In this document: positions 50,006 to 55,860 of the stretch, piece after piece | How positions within the stretch are numbered: the stretch's first letter is position 1 | Layout of the letters: each line of letters opens with the position of its first letter | Assembly: GCF_947631165.1 (NCBI RefSeq) | Contig: NZ_CANRKH010000012.1 | Location: 1 to 64,000 of the forward strand | Direction: 5' to 3' | From: an uncultured Dysosmobacter sp. | GTDB taxonomy: Bacteria; Bacillota; Clostridia; Oscillospirales; Oscillospiraceae | DNA: 64,000 nt | The notes under the pieces: generated by a model | Told to the model about the DNA's origin: nothing | What the model saw: the letters and a program-made list of their open reading frames with translations, nothing else | The model's database searches: none | Position numbers and translations under genes: made by a program

Positions 50006-50818
50006 ATGACTGCCGTTGAAAGGCTCCTTGCTACCGCCCGCGCCGAAATCGGCTATCTGGAGAAGGAGACCAACAAAGACCTGGACGACCCTACCGCAAA
50101 TGTCGGAGACAACAACTGGACCAAGTATGCCCGCGACCTGGACGCCCTGGGCGTCTACAACGGCCGCAAGAACGGCTATGCCTGGTGCGACATGTATGTG
50201 GACTGGGTCTTTATCAAGACCTTTGGCCTGGATCTGGGTATGCAGCTGACCTGCCAGCCGATGGGCGGCTATGGCGCCGGCTGCACCAGCTCCGCGCAGT
50301 ATTACAAGAACAAGGGGCAGTTCTACAAGAGCAGCCCCAAGCCCGGCGATCAGATTTTCTTCACGGATGACGGGGGCAAGACCATGGCGCACACCGGCAT
50401 CGTGGAAAAGGTCGAAGGTGGCCGCGTCTATACCATCGAAGGGAATACCTCCAGCCTGCCCGGCGTCGTCCCGAACGGGGGCGCCGTCCGCGACAAGAGC
50501 TATTCCCTGAGCTATGCTCGCATCGGTGGCTATGGCCGGCCGGATTACTCTATCATCAAGGAGGAAGAGGAAATGGATCAGGAGAAATTCAATGAGATGT
50601 TCCAGAAGGCCATGGCCGAGTACCGTGGCAAGCTCCAGGACAACGACAGCGGCGAATGGAGCGAAAAGGCGCGCCAGTATGCCATCGAGCAGGGTATCTT
50701 CTCCGGCGCCGGCCCGGGGCCGGACGGTCTGCCCAATTACATGTGGCAGGACTTCTTGACCCGGGAGCAGGCGGCCATGCTGCTGTACCGCTTCGCGGAG
50801 ATCCACGGCTTGGTCTGA
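50006..50818 (+). CDS. Endolysin: CHAP amidase/endopeptidase with SLH-like C-terminus
   Basis: 270 aa. CHAP catalytic domain (about 1-175) with the cysteine in GYAWCDMYVDWVF and the histidine in MAHTGIVEKVEGG. The C-terminus (about 205-270) has WSEKARQYAIEQGIFSG and FLTREQAAMLLYRFAE, which resembles S-layer homology modules that bind cell-wall polymers. An internal ATG at 50573 with AAGGAGG at 50559-50565 could produce the binding domain alone. Confidence 0.9.
   Translation: MTAVERLLATARAEIGYLEKETNKDLDDPTANVGDNNWTKYARDLDALGVYNGRKNGYAWCDMYVDWVFIKTFGLDLGMQLTCQPMGGYGAGCTSSAQYYKNKGQFYKSSPKPGDQIFFTDDGGKTMAHTGIVEKVEGGRVYTIEGNTSSLPGVVPNGGAVRDKSYSLSYARIGGYGRPDYSIIKEEEEMDQEKFNEMFQKAMAEYRGKLQDNDSGEWSEKARQYAIEQGIFSGAGPGPDGLPNYMWQDFLTREQAAMLLYRFAEIHGLV
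50573..50818 (+). CDS. Possible internal-start product: endolysin wall-binding domain
   Basis: 81 aa in the endolysin frame from ATG 50573, starting MDQEKFNEMFQKAMAEY. A strong AAGGAGG lies 7 nt upstream inside the gene, exactly at the linker between the catalytic and binding domains. Clostridial endolysins such as CD27L and CTP1L are known to use such secondary starts or cleavage to add free binding domains. Inferred here. Confidence 0.5.
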   Translation: MDQEKFNEMFQKAMAEYRGKLQDNDSGEWSEKARQYAIEQGIFSGAGPGPDGLPNYMWQDFLTREQAAMLLYRFAEIHGLV

Positions 50819-51180
50819 TGGGTGGCCGGCATGAAGCCCCGAAGCGGGGCGGGGCGCGCGTCCAAAAAGCGGCGCGTCTGAAGCTGGGCTTTACCAATGC
50901 CATGGCTCTGATGCTTATCCTGCTGCTGGCAGCCGGACTTGCAGGGGGCTTCGTGTTGGCCGTCCTGAGCATCCGGCACCAGTACACCGGCGCGCTCGCC
51001 TGCTGGACGGTGGCGTTTACCCCCATCGGCACCGCCGTTTCCATCGTCCTGGCGCGCATCGTAGATAAGAGCAGGGACGAAAACACCGGTGCGGACGGCA
51101 AAGGGATAAAGTTTGCAGCAGCAGAAGCCTCCGGCTTTGTCGAGCCGTCGGGCGCATTCCAGGACAGTCCCCCAATTTGA
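50818..51180 (+). CDS. Membrane protein after endolysin
   Basis: 120 aa, TGATG overlap with endolysin. A basic start (GGRHEAPKRGGARVQKAARL) is followed by two hydrophobic helices (about 27-52 and 60-80) and a polar tail. Might be a second holin or antiholin (inferred from position and topology). Confidence 0.58.
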   Translation: MGGRHEAPKRGGARVQKAARLKLGFTNAMALMLILLLAAGLAGGFVLAVLSIRHQYTGALACWTVAFTPIGTAVSIVLARIVDKSRDENTGADGKGIKFAAAEASGFVEPSGAFQDSPPI

Positions 51181-51198
51181 TATCCCCCAGACATGAGA

Positions 51199-51245
51199 AG
51201 CCCCCTCGCAGGATTTTCCGTCCTGTGAGGGGGCTTTTTCTTTTT
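51199..51245 (+). terminator. Terminator of late operon
   Basis: AGCCCCCTC (51199-51207) and GAGGGGGCT (51227-51235), with an inner CAGGA/TCCTG stem, followed by TTTTCTTTTT. Bases 51246-51351 hold no gene, only one GTTGCAAC palindrome (51318-51325). Confidence 0.88.
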
Positions 51246-51351
51246 GCCCGTTTCCGCGCCCTCTGCGCGATTGTCCGCCCTGGGAGGGTAGTAACCCGCC
51301 GCCAGCGAGAAACGGCTGTTGCAACTGATGTACGGGGGCGCTGCGGGGCTT

Positions 51352-51654
51352 TTATTCTGCCTTAGTGATTGCGGCGCGGTATTCCTGTTCGCTTATCTCC
51401 GCCCACCCGGCCTCTTCCAAATCCCCGAAGCCGTTGTAGACATCTTCCAGCACCAGGCTTCCGCGCTCGTCCACGATGACGCCGGCCGCCTCGTCGCCGT
51501 ATCGCTCATGCTCCAGGAGGAACAGGTGCGAATGGGTGGCCTTTGCGCCGCCCTCCGGCGTGTCCTCGACCCAGGCAAAATAGCCCTCGTCGATGACATA
51601 CCAGGTGCCGACATGACCGGCAACGCGGATATGGTCGCTGTCCCTGGCAATCAT
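51352..51654 (-). CDS. Small protein of right-end accessory operon
   Basis: 100 aa. IRVAGHVGTWYVIDEGYFAWVEDTPEGG and HLFLLEHERYGDEAAGVIVDERG look like the small beta-rich domains found in polyvalent accessory proteins of Clostridia mobile elements. Last gene of the leftward operon that starts with the amidoligase. Function unknown. Confidence 0.6.
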   Translation of the reverse strand: MIARDSDHIRVAGHVGTWYVIDEGYFAWVEDTPEGGAKATHSHLFLLEHERYGDEAAGVIVDERGSLVLEDVYNGFGDLEEAGWAEISEQEYRAAITKAE

Positions 51655-51657
51655 GGC

Positions 51658-52095
51658 TCAGTCCGCCCCCTTCCCATGCAGATAGCAGTCGGCGGTGCCG
51701 TCCGGGGAGAGGCACGCCCGGGGCTCGCCGGGGCAGCCGACACAGGTGCCGCCCTCGTCTGGCCGCCAGAACGGGCAGCAGTCCTCGCCCCGGATCATGC
51801 GCTTGTGGGTGTCGTCATGCCGCATGGCCGCCCCGGGTCGGGCAACGGCCCAGTCCCGGAGGGGGAGGCTTTCCCCGGCAAACTCCCTGATGGCTTCATC
51901 CATTCCGCAGGCGTCGCAGATGTAAACGGCGATGTGGCGGCTCAGGGCGTTGGTATGCAGGCGGTCTTTGACCGTGAAGCGGCCGCACCGGGGGCAGAAG
52001 TGCGTCCCGTCGGTCTGCACCGCGGCGAAGGCCTCAATGGCCTTCTTGGCGGCGATGGCGTCATTGACGCCCTGGGAGAAGTGTTCGTAACTCAT
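51658..52095 (-). CDS. Zinc-finger protein
   Basis: 145 aa from ATG 52095 (7 nt after AAAGGAG). An N-terminal helix (HFSQGVNDAIAAKKAIEAF) is followed by CPRCGRF, CDACG, then a C-terminal cysteine cluster CCPFW, CVGCPGEPRACL, DCYLHG that could bind further metal. Function unknown; found in accessory regions of Clostridia phages. Confidence 0.65.
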   Translation of the reverse strand: MSYEHFSQGVNDAIAAKKAIEAFAAVQTDGTHFCPRCGRFTVKDRLHTNALSRHIAVYICDACGMDEAIREFAGESLPLRDWAVARPGAAMRHDDTHKRMIRGEDCCPFWRPDEGGTCVGCPGEPRACLSPDGTADCYLHGKGAD

Positions 52096-52097
52096 GC

Positions 52098-52541
52098 TCA
52101 AGCTCCTTTCTGTGCTTCGGCCGCAGCGTCCAGCAGCGGCACCGTGCGGAATCTGAAATCGGCGTATCCCTCCAGGATTGTGTCCAGGTATCGCTTGGAC
52201 GGCGGCTCAATCTTGTGCCCGGGCGTCATGACATAGGCCATGGCCTCGACCATCCGCCCCCGCACCTTGACCACGAAAAACTGCTTGGTGTAGAGCCGGG
52301 GGTAGCCCTCATACCAGTCCAGGGCCGCCTCGTCGTTCTGGCTGACGGCCCAGATGCCTACGGGGACGCACTCCCCGCGGCAGGGCTCGATGTTGGCCAC
52401 CCCGGAGCGGCTGTTTCCCCGGAAGGTCAGCTTGTAGTCCTGGATGACGGTGGAGCCGACCACGATGGCGTCCGGGCAACGCTGGAGCATCTGATTCACA
52501 TTGAGATTGCTCCCGTAGGCGATGTAGTATCTGCGCTTCAT
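52098..52541 (-). CDS. Gamma-glutamylcyclotransferase-like (GGCT/AIG2) protein
   Basis: 147 aa. YYIAYGSNLNVNQM is the GGCT substrate-binding signature and DWYEGYPRLY carries the catalytic glutamate. GGCTs cleave gamma-glutamyl amides with release of 5-oxoproline. An amidoligase, which should form amide bonds on gamma-carboxyls, is encoded upstream in the same operon, so the two may make and break one linkage. Confidence 0.9.
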   Translation of the reverse strand: MKRRYYIAYGSNLNVNQMLQRCPDAIVVGSTVIQDYKLTFRGNSRSGVANIEPCRGECVPVGIWAVSQNDEAALDWYEGYPRLYTKQFFVVKVRGRMVEAMAYVMTPGHKIEPPSKRYLDTILEGYADFRFRTVPLLDAAAEAQKGA

Positions 52542-52717
52542 TCTGAGACCTCCTCTGTGATAACGATATCGTCCAGGTCATACAGCCGGGCCGGATACTT
52601 GGCCCGCCGCAGCTCATTCAACAGGGCCTGGGCCTCGTCCCAGGTCTTGGGGGCGTCGTACTCATACCGGCCGACCTTGCGGAAGGTGCGGGCGTCGATG
52701 ACGGTAAATATCAACAC
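52538..52717 (-). CDS. 59-aa protein upstream of GGCT gene
   Basis: GTG start at 52717 after GGGGGCGAG, or the adjacent TTG. TVIDARTFRKVGRYEYDAPKT, then KTWDEAQALLNELRRAKYPA and an acidic end. The stop overlaps the GGCT start (ATGA). No family recognised. Confidence 0.6.
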   Translation of the reverse strand: MLIFTVIDARTFRKVGRYEYDAPKTWDEAQALLNELRRAKYPARLYDLDDIVITEEVSE

Positions 52718-52731
52718 AGCAGCTCGCCCCC

Positions 52732-52950
52732 TTACTCGTCGTCCTCGTCGTCCTCGTCGGCCTCCACTTCCTCGAAGCAGGCCTCGGTGATGCCGCCGTA
52801 GGTGTACCGCCTATCGAAGCCCAGGAAAACCGGGGTGTCCTCGTCATACTGCTCCAGAGCGGCAATCAGCTCTCCCACGGTCATGGTGCGCCGCACCTGG
52901 TCGGTGCCGTATCCCTCACGCTCGGTGTCGATAATCAGCTTGGTTTTCAT
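52732..52950 (-). CDS. Small acidic protein
   Basis: 72 aa. TMTVGELIAALEQYDEDTPVFLGFDRRYTYGGITEA is a small alpha/beta domain seen in many phage and mobile-element accessory proteins; the tail is EEVEADEDDEDDE. Function unknown. Confidence 0.65.
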   Translation of the reverse strand: MKTKLIIDTEREGYGTDQVRRTMTVGELIAALEQYDEDTPVFLGFDRRYTYGGITEACFEEVEADEDDEDDE

Positions 52951-53030
52951 TTCGTGTCCCTTTCTCGCCTGCCATCATCAGCGCCGGGAGGCGATCCCCG
53001 GTCGGACGGGCCAGCGGCCCGTTTCGGCAT

Positions 53031-53267
53031 TCAGCCCAAGTCGATTCCGTAATCGTTCCCGGTTTCGATGCGGTAGAGATTCAGGAGCAGCCCCAGCTTG
53101 ACCTCCAGCGGATCCAGTATGTTCTGGATTAGGGCGCGCAGCTCGTCGGTGTCGGCTACCTCCAGCTTCTCCTTGTAGGGGGCCATCTTCCCGGAAATCT
53201 GTTCGATGGCCAGGGCGATGATCTCCGTGTGCGTGATTTTCGGTTCCTCGTTCTTTCTTCTTGCCAT
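53031..53267 (-). CDS. Small helical protein
   Basis: 78 aa, MARRKNEEPKITHTEIIALA start and helices IEQISGKMAPYKEKLEVADT, ALIQNILDPLEVKLGLLLNLY. GAAAGGATACGACC precedes the ATG. No family recognised. Second gene of the leftward accessory operon. Confidence 0.6.
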   Translation of the reverse strand: MARRKNEEPKITHTEIIALAIEQISGKMAPYKEKLEVADTDELRALIQNILDPLEVKLGLLLNLYRIETGNDYGIDLG

Positions 53268-53312
53268 GGTCGTATCCTTTCTCCCCGTGTGGCCGATAGG
53301 GCAGCCAAGTCT

Positions 53313-54245
53313 TTACGCTACCACAGCCTCGGTGCGGGGCTGGAACGCGGCGGTGAGATGCTGCCGGCAGGTCTTGAACTCGGGGCCGGTCAGGCCGAGG
53401 CGCTTCGTGAGGACGCCGTTCATCAGGGCGGCCTTCCGGTCGGCGGTGTAGCTGGCGCAGCTCTTGAAGTAGAGCTTGGTGTCCTGACACTCAATGGCCC
53501 AGGCGCTCATGGCCAGACAAAACTGGACATAGGCCTTAATCTTCCCGGCGTGGGTGGTGCCATTGAACAGCCGGAACTCAACCGTCCCCTTCGTAAAGAA
53601 CGCGTGGAGGTTGATGCCGTGGTACCGGCTGGAGTTATAGTGCTGGTGGTCGATGCCGCCGGTATAGCCATCGTTGGCGCGGCTGTACCAAATGCGCTCC
53701 AGGCTGTCCTTGCTCTTTTCGCTGTCCCGCTTCATGGCGGCCAGGAGGGTGCGATTCATCTTCTGGCACCAGCGGTTTGCCCGGGAGCCAATCTCCAGCG
53801 CCTCGTAGAAGAGGTCCTGCCGGCCAACGGCGAAGTTCATCAGGCGGGTCAGGCTTTCGGGGGGGTGGTTGGCGCCGTCAACATGGACATGGATGCCGCA
53901 GGAATCGTTGGCGATGGCACCGGCGGCCCGGAGGGCGCGGACGATATTCTGCAGGTCGTCCATATCTTCGTACTGGAGGACGGGGGTGACGACCTCACAG
54001 GAGTAATCCCGGCCGGCGTTGACCCGGCCACCGGCGGCCTTCCGCTCGGTGCGGATGCTGCCATCGGACATGGCTTTCCAGGTGCGGCCCTTGCGGTCGG
54101 TGGCGGTGTAGGTGTCGTAGTAGGTGCCGCCGTAGCGGGTGGTGGTCCCGAAGTAGTTGGCGATGACCTTGGCGGCCTCGATGCGGGAGATGCCCGTCAG
54201 CTCGATTTCTACGCCAAAGTTCTGCTTCTTCATCATGTCGTACAT
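53313..54245 (-). CDS. Amidoligase-family enzyme (glutamine synthetase/COOH-NH2 ligase fold)
   Basis: 310 aa from ATG 54245 (GGAGG at good spacing). FGVEIELTGI is the metal/ATP-binding start, then AMSDGSIRTE, SCEVVTPVLQYEDMDDLQNIVRALR, CGIHVHVDG and TVEFRLFNGT, all hallmarks of the amidoligase (pfam12224) family. These enzymes are predicted to form amide bonds at carboxylates of peptides or cell-surface molecules using ATP. Transcribed from a strong promoter divergent from a small XRE gene. Confidence 0.9.
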   Translation of the reverse strand: MYDMMKKQNFGVEIELTGISRIEAAKVIANYFGTTTRYGGTYYDTYTATDRKGRTWKAMSDGSIRTERKAAGGRVNAGRDYSCEVVTPVLQYEDMDDLQNIVRALRAAGAIANDSCGIHVHVDGANHPPESLTRLMNFAVGRQDLFYEALEIGSRANRWCQKMNRTLLAAMKRDSEKSKDSLERIWYSRANDGYTGGIDHQHYNSSRYHGINLHAFFTKGTVEFRLFNGTTHAGKIKAYVQFCLAMSAWAIECQDTKLYFKSCASYTADRKAALMNGVLTKRLGLTGPEFKTCRQHLTAAFQPRTEAVVA

Positions 54246-54307
54246 TTTCGTTACCTCCGTATTTTGTTCTGATTTATCAAAACTTTGTTTTGTGTCCTCG
54301 TCATCTA

Positions 54308-54336
54308 TACGATACCATGGGCCAACTGTCTTGTCA
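54308..54336 (-). promoter_or_regulatory. Promoter of amidoligase operon
   Basis: On the minus strand: TTGACA (54336-54331), 17-bp spacer, TATCGT (54313-54308). The -35 box is inside the left arm of the shared inverted repeat. Confidence 0.75.
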
Positions 54337-54375
54337 ACACTTTTTTTCGATTTTACGAAAAAAAGTTTTGACAAG
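54329..54375. promoter_or_regulatory. 47-bp inverted repeat carrying both divergent -35 boxes
   Basis: Left arm 54329-54348 and right arm 54355-54375 are inverse copies with one substitution and one extra A, separated by ATTTTA. Each arm ends in CTTGTCAA/TTGACAAG, so the -35 boxes of the amidoligase and XRE promoters are mirror images. A likely operator for the small XRE protein. Confidence 0.7.
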
Positions 54376-54396
54376 TCGAAACTGTTGTGATAGAAT
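54368..54396 (+). promoter_or_regulatory. Promoter of small XRE gene
   Basis: TTGACA (54368-54373), 17-bp spacer, TAGAAT (54391-54396), 21 bp before the ATG at 54418. Close to consensus. Confidence 0.8.
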
Positions 54397-54417
54397 GGCG
54401 ATACGGAGGTGATTTGC

Positions 54418-54648
54418 ATGGTAAGCTACAAACCGCTGTGGCACACGCTGATTTCGCGGGACATGAAGAAGATGGACTTGGTGAGCCGGGGAATCGTCGG
54501 GCGCTCCACCCTGGCAAAGATGGGGCGGAATGAGTATGTCGCGCTGGAGGTCATCGACAGGATCTGCACAGACCTGGACTGCTCCATCGCGGAGGTCGTC
54601 GAGGTCACCCGCGCCAGCGCAGCAGATAAAGAAAGCCCGGACGCATAA
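54418..54648 (+). CDS. Small XRE-family regulator (divergent from amidoligase)
   Basis: 76 aa. YKPLWHTLISRDMKKMDLV, GIVGRSTLAKMGRNEYVALEVIDRIC, DLDCSIAEVVEV: the single-HTH type (HTH_26) common beside mobile-element accessory genes. ATG 54418 has GGAGGT 7 nt upstream. It probably controls its own promoter and that of the amidoligase operon through the shared inverted repeat. Confidence 0.85.
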   Translation: MVSYKPLWHTLISRDMKKMDLVSRGIVGRSTLAKMGRNEYVALEVIDRICTDLDCSIAEVVEVTRASAADKESPDA

Positions 54649-54672
54649 AGCGCCCGGGCTGGGGAGTGTGGC

Positions 54673-54930
54673 CTATTTCGGCCGTTTATGTAATGGCGCG
54701 CCGGTGCGCGTCTTAACCCTCACATCGGAGTTGTCCTCGCGGGTAATCAGCTCGGACAGCTCGCAACCAAGGGCTTCACATATCAGGTCGAGATGTTCCA
54801 GGTTGACTCGTTCCGCAATCTCATGGTACAGGTCGTTGATGGTCGATGGCCTGATCCCTGTTTTGCGGGCGAGATCCGCTTGCGTCCATCTCCGTTCGCC
54901 AAGACGGGTAGACAGTAAAATCCTAATCAT
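54673..54930 (-). CDS. Second small XRE-family regulator
   Basis: 85 aa from the ATG at 54930 (7 nt after AAAGGAG; the ATG six bases earlier is too close). RLGERRWTQADLARKTGIRPSTINDLYHEI and HLDLICEALGCELSELI form the HTH. Convergent with the previous XRE gene; an AGCCCGG/CCGGGCT hairpin (about 54633-54660) lies between them. Sits next to the right attachment site and may regulate excision or its own operon. Confidence 0.82.
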   Translation of the reverse strand: MIRILLSTRLGERRWTQADLARKTGIRPSTINDLYHEIAERVNLEHLDLICEALGCELSELITREDNSDVRVKTRTGAPLHKRPK

Positions 54931-54949
54931 AGCCATGCTCCTTTACGGT

Positions 54950-54975
54950 AGATTCTAACTGCAATTTTAGAATCT
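54950..54975. promoter_or_regulatory. Likely operator of the right-end XRE gene
   Basis: AGATTCTAA (54950-54958) and TTAGAATCT (54967-54975), perfect 9-bp arms with 8-bp spacer, 20 bp upstream of the XRE start. The position over its promoter suggests autoregulation. Confidence 0.7.
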
Positions 54976-55021
54976 CGCTGGCTTTTGTTAGAAAATAACC
55001 GTATTCGTTAGGGCAGAGAGC

Positions 55022-55077
55022 AAAAACGGGCCATCTGCATGGAAAGGCACCATGCAGACGACCCGTTTTTTTATTTT
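55022..55077. terminator. Bidirectional terminator at right prophage end
   Basis: Two-part stem AAAACGGG/CCCGTTTT and TCTGCATGG/CCATGCAGA with loop AAAGGCA, and T-rich sequence on both sides. On the minus strand it lies 85 bp past the 3' end of tmRNA, so in the lysogen it replaces the displaced ssrA terminator. In the circular phage it would follow the extended integrase gene directly. Confidence 0.85.
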
Positions 55078-55158
55078 TCCGTCTTGGTAAACGGAAGAGC
55101 CAGAACGAATACGCCGCCGACCATGTAGATGGTCGCGCCGTGGTTCGTCTGGCTCTGC

Positions 55159-55167
55159 CTTGGTGGA
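55159..55167. repeat. Right attachment core (ssrA-phage junction)
   Basis: CTTGGTGGA, identical to 74-82, overlapping the TGGTGGAGG that is the complement of the tmRNA 3' end. Phage-side arms GCTCTGCCT (55152-55160) and GGTTCGT (55142-55148) match, inverted, those next to the left core. Integration thus preserves a complete tmRNA. Confidence 0.9.
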
Positions 55168-55523
55168 GGTGGGGGGAGTTGAACCCCCGTCCGAAAGCAC
55201 TTTAACGGGACTTTCTCCGGGCGCAGACGGTTATTGCGGGGATCCGCTCCCCTGTTCCCCTTCCCCCGGGCAAGCCGTCACGCCAGGGGGGCGGGTGAGA
55301 GTCATGATGCGTGGGCAGGTCAACTCTTTCCCGCCTCACGGACGCCACATCAACGACGCCTTCCCCGGCCTGTGGCCTCTCCGGTTCAGACGGCTGCCTT
55401 AATTAGGCAGCAACAGCAACAGTGTTGTTGTTATTTAATTTATAAATTGCCCATTTTATGGATGTTAGGCGCATCCGCCCGCTTGTCCCGCCTCCATACC
55501 CCCGTCGAAACCGGTACACCCCC
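55161..55523 (-). ncRNA. ssrA: Transfer-messenger RNA (tmRNA)
   Basis: 363 nt. The 5' end GGGGGTGT pairs with the 3' acceptor CACCTCCACCA, with encoded CCA. The T-loop GGTTCAACTCC is near the 3' end. The tag reading frame ends in AAC AAC AAC ACT GTT GCT GTT GCT GCC TAA (NNNTVAVAA) at 55403-55405. If the resume codon is GCA at 55450-55448 the tag is AIYKLNNNNTVAVAA. Rescues stalled ribosomes with SmpB, encoded 2 kb away. Used by the prophage as attB. Confidence 0.96.
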
Positions 55524-55534
55524 TCATCGTCGGA

Positions 55535-55599
55535 GCAAACTGCGCTCCACTCGCTCCCGGCTGCCGCCGAGAGCTTGCAGCGCTCCGTTGCCCCTCCTC
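55535..55599. repeat. 65-bp direct repeat, copy 1
   Basis: Matches 55659-55723 at 64 of 65 bases. It begins just upstream of the tmRNA 5' end (minus strand). It is followed at 55601-55634 by an inverted repeat AAAATCGAA/TTCGATTTT. Confidence 0.85.
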
Positions 55600-55658
55600 T
55601 CAAAATCGAACCCACTTTGTTGGGCTTCGATTTTGGTTTGGACGTGAGTTGCGCTTTG

Positions 55659-55723
55659 GCAAACTGCGCTCCACTCGCTCCCGGCTGCCGCCGAGAGCTT
55701 GCAGCGCTCCGTTGCCCTTCCTC
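55659..55723. repeat. 65-bp direct repeat, copy 2
   Basis: Second copy, one C/T difference. It is followed by a different inverted repeat, CAAGCGCAAA/TTTGCGCTTG (about 55724-55755). The shared arm plus a variable hairpin suggests a repeated non-coding element. 55524-55860 contains no convincing gene. Confidence 0.85.
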
Positions 55724-55860
55724 CAAGCGCAAACGCTCCGCTGATTTGCGCTTGGAACACAGGGGTATCCCTTGCGGAAGGTGTCCGCAGGATTTACTAC
55801 TGGAATCATAACACATTTCGCAGTCGAATTGTGTTACGATTCCGTAACGTTTTTAAAAAA

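Larger units (their letters stand above)
74..55167. mobile_element. Complete temperate prophage (contractile-tailed, Clostridia) integrated in ssrA
   Basis: Bounded by the 9-bp direct repeat CTTGGTGGA, one copy in the last codons of the serine integrase and the other at the CCA end of tmRNA. Contains integrase, lysogeny switch, recombination and replication genes, terminase, lambda-like head genes, P2-like contractile tail genes, DGR, holin and CHAP endolysin. I see no disrupted structural gene, so the element looks inducible. Joining the two phage-side flanks rebuilds a long dyad around the repeat, which supports these exact ends. Confidence 0.93.

Noticed and set aside
55161-55200. A tRNA gene
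   Set aside because: The T-arm and CCA belong to tmRNA, as shown by the matching 5' end and tag frame.
54988-55200. 70-codon minus-strand ORF crossing the right attachment site
   Set aside because: No ribosome site and low-complexity translation; a different frame of the same strand carries the integrase tail in the circular form.
55535-55755. CRISPR array
   Set aside because: Only two copies, 65-bp units spaced 124 bp apart, no cas genes and the intervening DNA forms hairpins.
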